This document shows positions 34,502-44,015 of a stretch of DNA of 64,000 nucleotides, piece by piece. Under the pieces are notes generated by a model. It ran no database searches. It had not been told where the DNA came from and worked only from the letters and a program-made list of their open reading frames with translations. This DNA is from Skeletonema tropicum (taxonomy: Eukaryota; Bacillariophyta; Thalassiosirophyceae; Thalassiosirales; Thalassiosiraceae). How positions within the stretch are numbered: the first letter of the stretch is position 1; each line of letters begins with the position of its first letter. The stretch lies in assembly GCA_037178625.1 (NCBI GenBank), contig CM074146.1, positions 1,364,001 through 1,428,000 on the forward strand, written 5' to 3'. The position numbers were made by a program, and so were the translations under genes.

Positions 34502-34994
34502 ATGCTGCAAGCACACGCTGGGGGCCTCTTTTTCAATGATGCTCTCAGTGATTCTATAACGCTAATGACGACGATCGACGGCTCTGGCGGAAGCTCACAA
34601 TATGCAATACCATTTCATGGCCAATGGCGGTGGCTGAACGACGACCCAAGGGCAAATGAACCGCATGTCATGGTAGGCATGTCTTGTGTCTTCGTCTTAG
34701 TCATGGAGAAAAATCACATCTTTCACGTGATCTGACATGTGTGACGATTATGTGACCTTGTATGTGATTACACGGTTGCAAAAATAGTTGCAAATACTCC
34801 GAGTAGTTTTGTTTGTTTGTTTGTTTGCTGTCTCTTTGTATTTTGTATCTCTAATGAATCTTTGTTTTGTTTCCTATTTCTAAAAACAGTGCTTTGTAGT
34901 TCATGTAGAGGCACTCTCTTCGCAAGGCGTATCGCAAGCTACACAGCCAGCGTCCATACATCCACTGCAACTCGGACCAAGCAGAGACTCTTGA
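34502..34994 (+). CDS. candidate two-exon ORF (91 aa), function unknown
   Basis: Exon 1 is 34502-34672 (MLQAHAGGLFFNDALSDSIT to NEPHVM), with donor ATG|GTAGGC; exon 2 is 34890-34994 after the acceptor AAAAACAG, giving CFVVHVEALSSQGVSQATQP and a TGA. The join is phase 0. No domain is recognised, and the donor is not ideal. Could be a fragment of a larger gene or chance. Confidence 0.25.
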
Positions 34995-35651
34995 CGGAAG
35001 GCCTTCACTAGCAGGGCAGGAACAAAGACGGCATGTTTAGATTGAGCAGTCGAGCAGGGCCTGCTCTCAAGTTGCGACCATCGCTGTCGTGTGTCTTATG
35101 GCACATTATTTGCTGCCTCTCTCTAGAGATAGAGAGACGGGATGATTGGGAATTGGCGTTTTCGTCTCCATAGGTCGAAGGAATGAGTCTTTAGATAATG
35201 TGTCTCATGTTCGTCAGATAAATAATAAGTCCAATTCCACTGCTAGCTTGATCTTATGCTATCCCTCTTGAGATCCACTCAACAAGTGTGCACATCACGC
35301 TCAGTTCCAATAAACATCAATCGATCATATTGTCCTCGTATCGTCTCTACTTGTTGCTTTCATTGTCCTTCTGCATAAGTATCGAGAGTGCAGATAATAG
35401 GCTTTTGGGTGATACCTGTGGAATGGATAATAAACGACGGAGGAGGAGAAAGAGAGAGAAAAAAAAGAGAGAAAAAAAGAGAGGAAGATGATAGGAGTAG
35501 ACAAGATTTCGTTGACACGATGCTGATGGATGTGTGCTACTCATAGAACGGAAGCACGAATATGACAATTAAGTTATGACTACGTTTACTACGATGATGA
35601 GATTACTGACATTTGCCACGGCCCGTAACCTGTAGTGAGGGTGGACCCTGA

Positions 35652-35801
35652 TTTCTTTCACAAGTCAAGCAGGAGCGTCTCGAGCGGGGTGCACCAGTAG
35701 CATCCTTGCCGTATACTGCTGAATATGCAGCGCTGCCGGATCCGGCTGTGGCATCGGACGAGGGAGAGGGATTGAATTGGAATGATTTTGAGGAGCACTA
35801 G
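35652..35801 (+). pseudogene. short coding relic
   Basis: An open frame without ATG reads VKQERLERGAPVASLPY, then AALPDPAVASDEGEG and LNWNDFEEH before a stop. Its amino-acid make-up looks like true protein rather than chance, but no family is recognised and no upstream exon was found. Confidence 0.25.
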
Positions 35802-36161
35802 TAGAACAGCTGGCTTGATCGACTTGAGTTCTGCCAATTTGTCTCTGCCGCTTTTACAACTCTTGAATAAGTCTTTCGATCATTGACCTCACTCCTATTT
35901 ACGAATATATGTACGAAAATGGACTGAAAGTTTTGGCCAGATATTAATGCCATCAACAAAGTGCCGGTTCCAATGAAGTGCAGCTTTTCTTATCATCAAT
36001 AGCAATGGACTCCGACAACATTGTTATGCTTGCAGTTAGGACAGCATGACATATGTCCCCAGCGAAGAACAAGTAGCCACACGTTTAGCCGTGTGTTATA
36101 CTACTGGTTCAAAAACTTGCGCTGTATCATCGGAATTTTGTTGGATGGTAGATGGTATGCT

Positions 36162-36697
36162 CTAGTCATTCACTTCCAAAAACTTTAGCAGCCACTTTTC
36201 ATCTAGTCCTTTGCACTTCGGACTCTCCTCATATTTGATACAGTCCTGGACAGCTTTCAAGACTTCCCGCGTAACTCCATTGGATTTGGATCCTTTCTTC
36301 TTGTTTTCGTTGAACCACTGTCAATTTCAATTGTGACTGCCTCATCTTCATGTTCATTTTGCTCGACATTGTCGGGTTGTGCATCATCATCATTTTCTTC
36401 TCCACCATCGTGGTTTTCGCCATCATTTACCACCCCGTCGACACGAATACTATCACCGATACTGGTATTGATGTTTCCATCGTTATCATTACTACGCTGT
36501 CGAATTGTACTGCGGGGCAGGAAGAAGGTATTTGCCGGACGAGAACGCTCGGCATCCTCCTTCTCTTCTTGCTGAGTCTTCTTCTTTGTAGCGTCAAATG
36601 TTTCTTTCCGTTGCTTCTTCTCAGAGTCGGTTTGCTTCCGACGCTTCCTCTGGCTTAATCCTTGGCACCTGCAGTCCTCGGCATCTTTGTGTGCACT
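36162..36697 (-). pseudogene. N-terminal coding relic lacking ATG, one frameshift
   Basis: An open minus-strand frame from 36697, preceded by a possible acceptor CTCTAG, reads KDAEDCRCQGLSQRKRRKQ, continues through basic and then very acidic stretches (NHDGGEENDDDAQPDNVEQ) to DPNPMELRGKS and a stop. Dropping one base near a G3 run restores the frame, giving GEVLKAVQDCIKYEESPKC and DEKWLLKFLEVND. It looks like the N-terminal part of a larger, perhaps transposon-derived, protein. No ATG and no downstream part were found, so I call it a relic. Confidence 0.4.
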
Positions 36698-37230
36698 CTA
36701 GAGTACTACAATCGACGACGTAAACAACCGTATGGTTGAACTAATCCTGGCCAGGAGACTATTTAGGTCTTCTGGCTTGGAGTGCGATCTGAGAAACAGT
36801 TGTGGAGGCAGTATAGAGCACTATCAATGCTACCGACACAGCACACATGTTGGTTAGTCATAATTTCGCCCCTAGAGGGCTAATCAGACGTACTTTAAAA
36901 TTTCTGTTATATTAATTTTTGCGCCATTGTGTGGGTGTTGCTAGCTCGTGGAGTGGTGTGTGGTGTGCTGCGCTTGAGGTGGATTCTGACTTTTGCAATC
37001 GAGTAGATAGTGAACATTTACGTAACAATTTGGGATACATTTAGCACTAATTGGATATATAGAGTACGAGCTTAGATCTAAATCTTTTATTAAAAATCGC
37101 TGATTTTGGCGATTATTAATAAAAGAGATGGTCGTCCAAACATTTATACGGTGGGAATTGGTACAAAAGATTATTAAAAATGCCACAGGTATGAACCAGG
37201 AGCCAGATCTAAATAATGAGAGGAGCTAAG

Positions 37231-37307
37231 TCGTTCGTTCTGTCGTTCTGTCGGTCGGTCGTTCTGTCGTTCTGTCGTTCTGTCGTTCTGTCGTTCTGTC
37301 GTTCTGT
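37231..37307 (+). repeat. 8-bp tandem repeat GTTCTGTC
   Basis: About nine copies of GTTCTGTC, with two variant units (GGTCGGTC-like) near the start. Confidence 0.85.
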
Positions 37308-37338
37308 CCGGGCCCTTTGGCGTGTCCTTTGGCCTTCA

Positions 37339-37625
37339 CGGGCATTTTCGATCGACTCTTTCTTTGATTGGCTTGATTTGACCCCTTGCCCCCCCCCCCC
37401 GTTTTTAGAGTTTTCGATTGACTCTTTCTTTGATTGCCTTAGATTTGAATGTTCAGGGGGGGAAACCCCCCCTTGCCCCCCCGTGTTTAGAATTTTCGAT
37501 TGACTCTTTCTTTGATTGGCTTAGATTTGATTGTTCAGGGGGGACACCCCCCCTTGCCCCCCCGTGTTTAGAATTTTCGATTGACTCTTTCTTTGATTGG
37601 CTTAGATTTGATTGTTCAGGGGGGG
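37339..37625 (+). repeat. four tandem ~80-bp units with facing G and C runs
   Basis: Each unit contains TTTTCGATTGACTCTTTC, a TTGATTG motif, then a G6-8 run, a short spacer and C runs of 6-8 (CACCCCCCC, TTGCCCCCCC). The first unit is a shorter variant. The facing G and C runs can pair into hairpins, and the G runs could form quadruplexes. Confidence 0.8.
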
Positions 37626-37879
37626 ACACACGGAAGAGGCAAATGGACCTACTCGGATTCGTAGCCGGTGCCTCCTCTCTTATTTAGAAAACCCGCGCAG
37701 CGGCTAGACGAGCGTCAGCGAGGCTAGTGATAATAATAGAGCGTGCAGAGCAGAGTGAAACTTCCCTCCGACAAAAATGACACACATGACTTCGCCAATG
37801 ATATTACTTATATTACTCTAGACTCTCTCGACTAAGACATTTATTGTACATTGATTGTACCACCAAACGACGATCGGCG

Positions 37880-38210
37880 TACAATAGGTGTTTCAACCAT
37901 GAATTATGTACGATCAGCTGAGTGCTTATAGCTTGATCGCTTGACTTCATCATGATCATTGATCATATTATGTACATTGGAGGAGCTCTGAGCAGATAGC
38001 ATTAATTGTACATGCTTTCAATAAGAGAAGTATTTCGCTGCCTAAGAAGTAATTAGTAAAGTACATCAACTCCTCCAACAAGCTGAAGCTTGATACTCCA
38101 GCACTGTTCATTTCACTGCAATGCATCTCTTGATGGTGAGATGTATTGTGATGATGAATGATATGAGAGCGAAGGTAGTTGGTGGACAATTTAAGACGGT
38201 GGTCAAAATG
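37880..38210 (+). repeat. 3'-flank block, copy 3
   Basis: Matches 26240-26580 and, in part, 17600-17740. It lies 3' of the minus-strand gene at 38674-39210, the same relation that copy 1 has to the gene at 15246. Confidence 0.7.
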
Positions 38211-38673
38211 TTGGATTTGGACTATAGATCTGGCTGGGCAGAAAATAACACCGTTTTTAACCGAGACATCAATATCGATTAGAGCTTTCCAAAACGTCAG
38301 TTGATAATTTATTGCTGCCTAAATATATTGTATTATCTTAGTAGCCTGTTCGTTCGTTTGCTTGCTTGCTTAATGCTTGATGTTGTATGTACATTGCTCG
38401 TCCTGCATCTTCACGCACAGTAGGATCGGAATTCTTCCTTCTCCTTCGTTTCACTTCCACTGCCTGCACAATGACACAACACCATCACAAACACATCATT
38501 CAACGATGGCAACATCAACATACTAACATACCACCCCTCTCTAATTTTATGAATCACTACACACACACTGCACACTGCACACTGCACACTGCAGTCGAAT
38601 TTAAGACTTCACACCGCACCACGCACACATACATGCACACTGACACTGACACTGCTCTATCATCTATCATCTT

Positions 38674-39210
38674 CTATCCACGCCAAGTCCAAGTAGGACT
38701 CTCAATAACCTGCTGTCCTCGATCTCGATTCCCCACAGTCGGCGGAGCACTGACCTCCGTACTCACCGTAAACGTCCCCTCTACCGTCGGAAAGGGCGTT
38801 ACAACATTTTGCGCCTTCTTGGGAGGTTTGGCGGGTGCTGGTGCTGCCTTGGGTGCCTCTGCTTCTTCGGCATCGGCAAGCAATGACGAAGTTTCGCTAG
38901 GTGGTGGTGGTGGTGGTGGTTGCTTCTTCTTTGGTGGTTGTTGTTTCAAATCTTGCGTTTGAATGGATGCAATGCTTCTCTTATTGTTGTTGTTGCTAAC
39001 ACCGACGGATATTCCAATAATGACCAGCAAAGCTACAAGTAGTGCGACCAGTAGAGCCGAGCGCTTTCGATTGACATAATATCGTGTTGAATTATTGACT
39101 CCATTTTGTGTCAAATCGGATAGAGGGAGTTCTACTGTGACTGGGCCGTCGGTGTCGATTTCGATTGTATCATTATTGCTGAGGTCTTCGGTGGCGAGTG
39201 GTGCGCTCAT
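38674..39210 (-). CDS. short single-pass membrane protein related to the silaffin-like family (178 aa)
   Basis: Starts MSAPLATEDLSNNDTIEID. An acidic N-terminus is followed by RYYVNRKR and a membrane span at about 51-71 (ALLVALLVALLVIIGIS), then a K/P-rich segment (KKKQPPPPPPP), an Ala/Pro-rich segment and the C-terminal motif VSTEVSAPPTVGNRD. The same layout and the same end motif (STETTGPPT..NRD or VRD) occur in the genes at 15246 and 18528, and the 3'-flank block is shared, so I infer a shortened relative without Cys domains. It ends IESPTWTWRG. No intron is needed. Role unknown; perhaps also in the wall. Confidence 0.65.
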   Translation of the reverse strand: MSAPLATEDLSNNDTIEIDTDGPVTVELPLSDLTQNGVNNSTRYYVNRKRSALLVALLVALLVIIGISVGVSNNNNKRSIASIQTQDLKQQPPKKKQPPPPPPPSETSSLLADAEEAEAPKAAPAPAKPPKKAQNVVTPFPTVEGTFTVSTEVSAPPTVGNRDRGQQVIESPTWTWRG

Positions 39211-40480
39211 GATGTTAGATGGTTGATGATGGAGGTTTTCGTGTGATTATTATGTCGTGAAGGGTTTATTGGTGATGTATGTATTGTCGTAATAATGACT
39301 TAGAGGTGAACCAGTGTTAGATGTGCACAAGAGATGTCATTTGTTAGCTAGCATGCGTTTTGCTCTGGGCGGGGGCGGCGCGGGGCTCTGATTGAGCGTT
39401 TGTCTCATACAGTGTCTCCACAAGATCAAATGTCTTTAAGAATTTGAGAAAATGACAATAATTCCCGCCTAAGTTCGGACAATTTCAACGTAGGAATAGT
39501 AGTGAATATTTTCAAATATTTCAGATCTCGACTGTAGGTAGGAATTAATAGAAAATGTCTCAATTGTGTGTCTCTTTGGTTTGAAAGTGCGAAAGAGATT
39601 AAGTAGGAGTATCAGAGATAGTCGCATGAGCTGAGTGCATGCACGAGGGTTCGCAGCTGACATGTTTGTATGGACAAAGCAGAAGTATCTATGTACTCAT
39701 CTATCTATTAAAATAATAATCTATAGCCCATCAAGGAGTTCTCAGCTGAGACCGGGTAGGTGTGCATTAGACACAGGGCAAAGACCATCGACAACATATC
39801 ATGCAGCAAAGAAGGACCGATGTCAAACAAAAAGCTAGAGAGATTTTTGTTTTAGTGTCTTTTGGCGGGGAAAGTCCCGGGACAATTTTTACCAGACAGT
39901 AAAGTAATGTTGAAGGCTCAAAAACGAAGCGTGCCAAAGTCGTTAGGACACAGCGGCCTAGAAGCCCCTCAGGAAGATGAGAAGAAGAGGAAGAGGGAGG
40001 AGGAATTGCTTGATTGGGAATTGCGAATGAATGAATGCGCGTCACTTCGGGTTCAAGAGGACTTTGAGCACGAAGATGAGGCACTACGCAGCGTTTCATG
40101 ATATGGATACACGAATTCATATATATGAATATATAATTGTTGCGGACTTAGAAAGCGATTCATTGGAAAACGCGCACCGAATATCCACCAAAACGAACGA
40201 CACAATATCAAAAGCAAAGACACTGACGCAGTCGATGGAACTGTACGATAAATAGATTAATAAGTATATAAATGTACTGCTTTATTTCATTCGTAATAAG
40301 TGCATATGCCCATTCTGTCCAGTATCATTCCGTAGAGCCGACCGACACGAGTCTGGGCGGAGAGCGGAGACGAGCGAAAAATTTAAAATACTCGAAAAAA
40401 TCACACTTCAGGTCTCGTCACAAACGACGAGTAAATTGTCACACTCGAGAGACCGTGATCAAAAGGAAGAAGCTTTGGTT
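39211..40480. other. intergenic; zinc-knuckle trace and a small ORF
   Basis: A GC-rich motif (GGGCGGGGGCGGCGCGGGG) at about 39366 lies upstream of the minus-strand gene. A single decayed zinc-knuckle unit is at about 39755-39835 (GVCIRH, then CSKEG) and a small ORF at 39907. Nothing else is recognised. Confidence 0.45.
39907..40101 (+). CDS. small charged ORF (64 aa), function unknown
   Basis: Starts MLKAQKRSVPKSLGHSG and contains a Glu/Lys/Arg-rich helix (EDEKKRKREEELLDWELRM). It ends with ASLRVQEDFEHEDEALRSVS. The make-up looks protein-like, but no family is known and the length is close to chance. Confidence 0.3.
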   Translation: MLKAQKRSVPKSLGHSGLEAPQEDEKKRKREEELLDWELRMNECASLRVQEDFEHEDEALRSVS

Positions 40481-41849
40481 ATGATGGAGCTCATCAGAAT
40501 CGCCCTTCTCCTGGGATCGCTTGGATTAACGTCAGGTGCAACATTTGTCACACCACGTGACATTGAATTTGCCCCAGCAGATGGTTGCACGTATGGATTA
40601 CAGCAGGTAAGAAGAGAAGAACAGAAAGCATCATTTTGTGACATTTCTCTCTTTTCCTGACTTTCCTCTCTCAATTGAATCCAGTCGGAATGTCCTGTTC
40701 GAATGGAATGCTTCAGAGACGCAAACATGCCAAAAGGTGGGCGATGCGATTGTAACCCACTCTGGTTCAAGATTCCTGCGGCCTTGCCATTCGACGACAG
40801 CGAGTGGGACGATGGATTCGCGACTAATGATTGCAAGAACCACCACTTGGCACGATTCATTGCTGGGATATATCATTTTTCAGCGTTTTTAATGACTTCA
40901 GCATTTATTTACACAGATGTTGTTGTGTTGAAAGAACTCAAGCTAAATAAGGGCCTGAAATGGAATGCCACGGCTTACAGTCTCGTGTTTATGCTGATTT
41001 CAGCATCGAGCATAATCTGCATTGATTTGATGTACATGCTCAACACTTGGGATGCGGATAAGACTGAATTTTGGTATCACAACAGGAGGCTTCTCTTTGT
41101 ATACATTTTGATGCCCTTTTACGTTATCATTGATTTCGAGATTGGTGTGACTTGGATCGATCTTTACGATAGAACAAACAAGATGAGCAAGAGCTCCTCT
41201 TACATCATCAAGGCACTCAGATGGATCTTACGAATTGTCGCCTTCATCCTTTCTTTCGGGTTTCTTTTGATTGTTATGACCGGAGGAATGATGAATTTAC
41301 TTGTCTCGGCTCTCGCTCCCTATGTGGTAAGAAGACTTCCGTGGCTACTTTTCTCTCAACAACATTTTCCCCTGCTTGCACGCATACCATGGCTCGCATC
41401 TCAAACATCCCTACTTCGTTTCTTTCACGTAAACAAAGATTGGAGTCATCTTCGTAGCATTAGCTGGATATTTGATCACAAAGACCTTGTGCCCCGACAA
41501 GACAGATACGGCGAATCCAAATTGGAAGGTAGCCTCAGCTATTAGTCGAGGTGTGAAGCACACAATGGGTGCAAAGATTCTGGAGATTATCGCCTTGTTG
41601 GGAATGGGTTTTAGCGGAAAGCACCCCGTTCTTGGCTACGCCTATGGCTTTTTCAACATCCTCTTTTTCTGGTTCTACACTTTTAGTATGTGGGGCTGGC
41701 TTCATTACATTATTTACGGACAAAGGAAACATCTGAAGAAGTATGCCTCTGAGAATGCAAGCGCGTACTTCGGCTTCTCAATTATTGATCTTAAGAAGGC
41801 GTTTAGCTCTGTCGTCAGCAGAATAGGCATTAACTATAACAAGGAATGA
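40481..41849 (+). CDS. orphan multipass membrane protein with signal peptide (392 aa)
   Basis: Three exons: 40481-40606, 40685-41326 and 41439-41849, all phase 0. Donors are CAG|GTAAGA and GTG|GTAAGA; acceptors are ATCCAG and a weaker AACAAAG. Signal peptide MMELIRIALLLGSLGLTSGA, then a luminal Cys-rich segment (CTYGLQQSECPVRMECFRD, CDCNPLWFKIP) and about eight hydrophobic spans, among them FIAGIYHFSAFLMTSAFIY, YSLVFMLISASSIICI and LLFVYILMPFYVIIDFEIGV. It ends SSVVSRIGINYNKE. No transporter, channel or enzyme motif is recognised, so function is open. The exon 3 acceptor is chosen because it alone keeps both frame and hydrophobic continuity (APYV|IGVIFVALAGYL). Decayed zinc-knuckle sequence begins right after the stop. 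Confidence 0.75.
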
Positions 41850-42120
41850 AGGTTGCACAAACCAAGCCGAGAAAAGCGGACAGAGAGGACAGCATTTTTG
41901 GTCGTCAAAGGAGGATGTGTGCTGCAGACGTAGCCATGGGGCAAAAGTTAAATGATGATGATGCAGCAAAGAAGGATGTACAAATTAGCATGGACAAGAG
42001 AAGAGTTTGCTGTCGCATGGAGGAAAGAGACCATACTCACAGAAGGCTGTGCAAATCAAGCATGAGGCACGGCGATGCCAAAGAACGTCAAGGGCCGAGT
42101 CCAGCTGGCTCATTATTTTA
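41850..42120 (+). pseudogene. decayed zinc-knuckle gene fragment
   Basis: Repeat pieces are readable in changing frames just after the stop of the membrane protein gene: GCTNQAEK-like, then GRQRRMCCRR, HGAKVK, CSKEGCTN-like and MRHG-like. Several indels have destroyed the frame. It lies 0.85 kb upstream of the family gene at 42977, so it is probably a dead tandem copy. Confidence 0.55.
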
Positions 42121-42235
42121 GACTGAAGACAGAAATGACTCTGGAGTAATGTAATAAATAAAATCTTGTCTATTTCAGTTGTTAGTACTTAATATATTAA
42201 TTCAAACAAAGATGAAGGGATCCTATATAGAATTC

Positions 42236-42610
42236 CTATTTCAAGCCCCAATCTTCTGTTCCGTCCTTTCCAAGACTAAGAAAAGGAGAGGGCATGGCAA
42301 GATACGTATCATCAATACCAATATATAAGTCTAATCTCGACGATTTCATATCTATAATGTTGAAACTTGAATGTAGTTCGTTCAAGGAAAGGAAGTGTGC
42401 ATTCTTAAGCACAATATCCTTCGGTACGTATGCAAAGCAGCCTGCCTCAATTTCCAATACCGGCTGGTACAACGCTGCCACTCGAGACAAGAAATTTGAT
42501 GTGGACGCTGTAGCTGTAGCTGTAGCGATATCCAAGACAATGAACAACTCTTTCATGACTTCGTCTTCTCTTGCTCGTTCCGAGAGACCATGCATTTTCT
42601 CGAGGAGCAT
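42236..42610 (-). CDS. hypothetical ORF overlapping a dispersed repeat (124 aa)
   Basis: From the ATG at 42610 (MLLEKMHGLSERAREDEVMK) the frame is open to 42236 and ends FLSLGKDGTEDWGLK. The make-up looks protein-like. However, about 42300-42430 is a copy of a repeat also found at 43845-44015 and 51390-51515, and the + strand is open too (42294-42761), so it may not be a gene. Confidence 0.28.
   Translation of the reverse strand: MLLEKMHGLSERAREDEVMKELFIVLDIATATATASTSNFLSRVAALYQPVLEIEAGCFAYVPKDIVLKNAHFLSLNELHSSFNIIDMKSSRLDLYIGIDDTYLAMPSPFLSLGKDGTEDWGLK
42300..42430 (+). repeat. zinc-knuckle flank repeat, copy 1
   Basis: Contains ATAAGTCTAATCTCGA, GATTTCAT and TTCGTTCAA.GAAAGGAAG. Related copies are at 43845-44015 (+) and 51390-51515 (-). 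In two of the three cases it lies 0.3-0.6 kb upstream of a zinc-knuckle gene in the same orientation. Confidence 0.65.
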
Positions 42611-42639
42611 TGAGAGAGATGAACTCGTAACATTTATAC

Positions 42640-42955
42640 CCCCCCTGGATTTAAAATTTTGGCTAGCCTGCTCTAGGTGGGTGTACCTTGAGTTTTCACC
42701 CAAGAGACCCCGCCCCTCCACACACACACACAATCCACGACATGATGATGTTGTGTGTTGATGCAGTGCTGGATCGAATTGTGCTGTCGTTGGAGATCTT
42801 GTTGCGATAGATGATATACGAAGGTTGACTCTATTAGCCTCGAGGTGAACACAATCAAGTGCAGCAACTTGAGCCCACTACTCTAGAGTTGAAACCGGAG
42901 GAGGTGGATAAATATTTTGGCTAGGCTGTGATTTGGAGGGTGGATTAGCCGAGTG
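42640..42955 (+). repeat. 300-bp dispersed repeat, copy 2
   Basis: Matches 26705-27010. This copy ends some 20 bases before the ATG of the zinc-knuckle gene at 42977 and so forms part of its 5' region. Confidence 0.75.
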
Positions 42956-42976
42956 GGCACGAGCCGAGCAAAGAAG

Positions 42977-43657
42977 ATGGCACCACCAAATAATAAAAAC
43001 AGTGGAAGCGATGATGATGATGATATATGCGTATTAATCTACAGAGAAAGTCAGCGAAGAAAGGCGGAAGCGGCGGCGGCGGCCGCTGCTGTTGAGAGGA
43101 AGAAGATATCTCATCAGCGAAGGTCAACTCGAAAGAAGATACAAGTTCAGAATCAAGATAATACACCAGCTGTGAGCCATGGGAATTCGAAAAGAAAGAG
43201 ACCGTCTTCGATAGGAGGGGAGGATCAAATCCGAACGAAAATTGGGAGAGACGGAAGGCGTAGAAAGATTTGCAGCAGCGAAGGATGTACAAATCAGGCA
43301 GTCAACGGAGGAGTGTGCTGTAGGCATGGAGCAAAGGTTAAACGGTGTAGCAGCGTCGGATGCACAAATCGTGCTCAGAAAGGAGGAGTATGCAGAAGGC
43401 ATGGTGCAAAGGTCAAACTATGCAGCTTCGAAGGATGCACAAATCAAGTTATCAGCGGAGGAGTGTGCATTCGGCACGGAGCAAATAGCAAAAAACGACC
43501 CAAATGTACTGCTGAAGGATGCATAAATAATGCTGTAAAAGGAGGAGTGTGCTATAGGCATGGGGCAGAGGTCAAACTATGCAATAGTGCAGGATGTACA
43601 AATTATGCCAAGAATGGAGGAGTATGCATTAGGCATGGAGCAAAGGTCAAACGCTGA
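42977..43657 (+). CDS. zinc-knuckle repeat protein, C-terminally cut by a stop (226 aa)
   Basis: Starts MAPPNNKNSGSDDDDDICV at 42977 within the family context GAGCAAAGAAGATGG, which also occurs at 51094 and 63565. It has the signature ICVLIYRESQRRKAEAAA, a basic linker (KRKRPSSIGG, GRDGRRRK) and five C-X4-C-X9-C-X2-H repeats. The frame ends at a TGA just after HGAKVKR, at the place where the next repeat should begin with Cys (TGC). Repeat pieces go on beyond it to about 43800 in broken frames, so the protein was once longer. Nucleic-acid binding is inferred from the zinc motif and the basic linker. An in-frame ATG at 42953-42977 region is ambiguous, but the family alignment favours 42977. Confidence 0.75.
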   Translation: MAPPNNKNSGSDDDDDICVLIYRESQRRKAEAAAAAAAVERKKISHQRRSTRKKIQVQNQDNTPAVSHGNSKRKRPSSIGGEDQIRTKIGRDGRRRKICSSEGCTNQAVNGGVCCRHGAKVKRCSSVGCTNRAQKGGVCRRHGAKVKLCSFEGCTNQVISGGVCIRHGANSKKRPKCTAEGCINNAVKGGVCYRHGAEVKLCNSAGCTNYAKNGGVCIRHGAKVKR

Positions 43658-43844
43658 AGCAATGAAGGAAGCAGCAAAGAAGGATAGGCAACAAAGCTGT
43701 GCTGCTGGCATGGATGAAAGAGGCTAAGTATGCATGACAGAAGGGTGTACGAATCAAGCGAAGAAAAGAGGATTCTGCAGAGACATGTCTTGTAATCTGT
43801 ATATCCATGTACACGACTCCTGGTAACATTCATGGTTACTTATC

Positions 43845-44015
43845 ATCACGTTTGTGGGTGTATCATCAATACCACAATAAGTCTAATCTCGATTTCGATG
43901 ATTTCATTTCTCATGACCATAAATCATAATTCTGTCATTGAAACGTGAATGATACTTAGCTCGTTCAATGAAAGGAAGTGGTGCATTCTTGAGCACTCTA
44001 CCTTCGGTAAGAAAA
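43845..44015 (+). repeat. zinc-knuckle flank repeat, copy 2
   Basis: Same repeat as 42300-42430, with GTCTAATCTCGATTTCGATG and TCGTTCAATGAAAGGAAGTG. It lies just after the decayed tail of the family gene, with no gene following. Confidence 0.65.

Larger units (their letters stand above)
33727..36161. other. mostly empty; two weak coding candidates
   Basis: Only the low-confidence candidates at 34502-34994 and 35652-35801 could be found. The rest is A/T-rich with no domain-bearing ORF. Confidence 0.4.
36698..38673. other. intergenic with tandem repeat arrays
   Basis: Contains the arrays at 37231-37307 and 37339-37625 and the 3'-flank block at 37880-38210. About 38560-38660 is rich in CACTG and ACACA repeats. 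No gene recognised. Confidence 0.5.

Noticed and set aside
36229..36660. + strand Ser/Phe-rich ORFs at 36333-36658
   Set aside because: Shadows of the acidic minus-strand coding relic.
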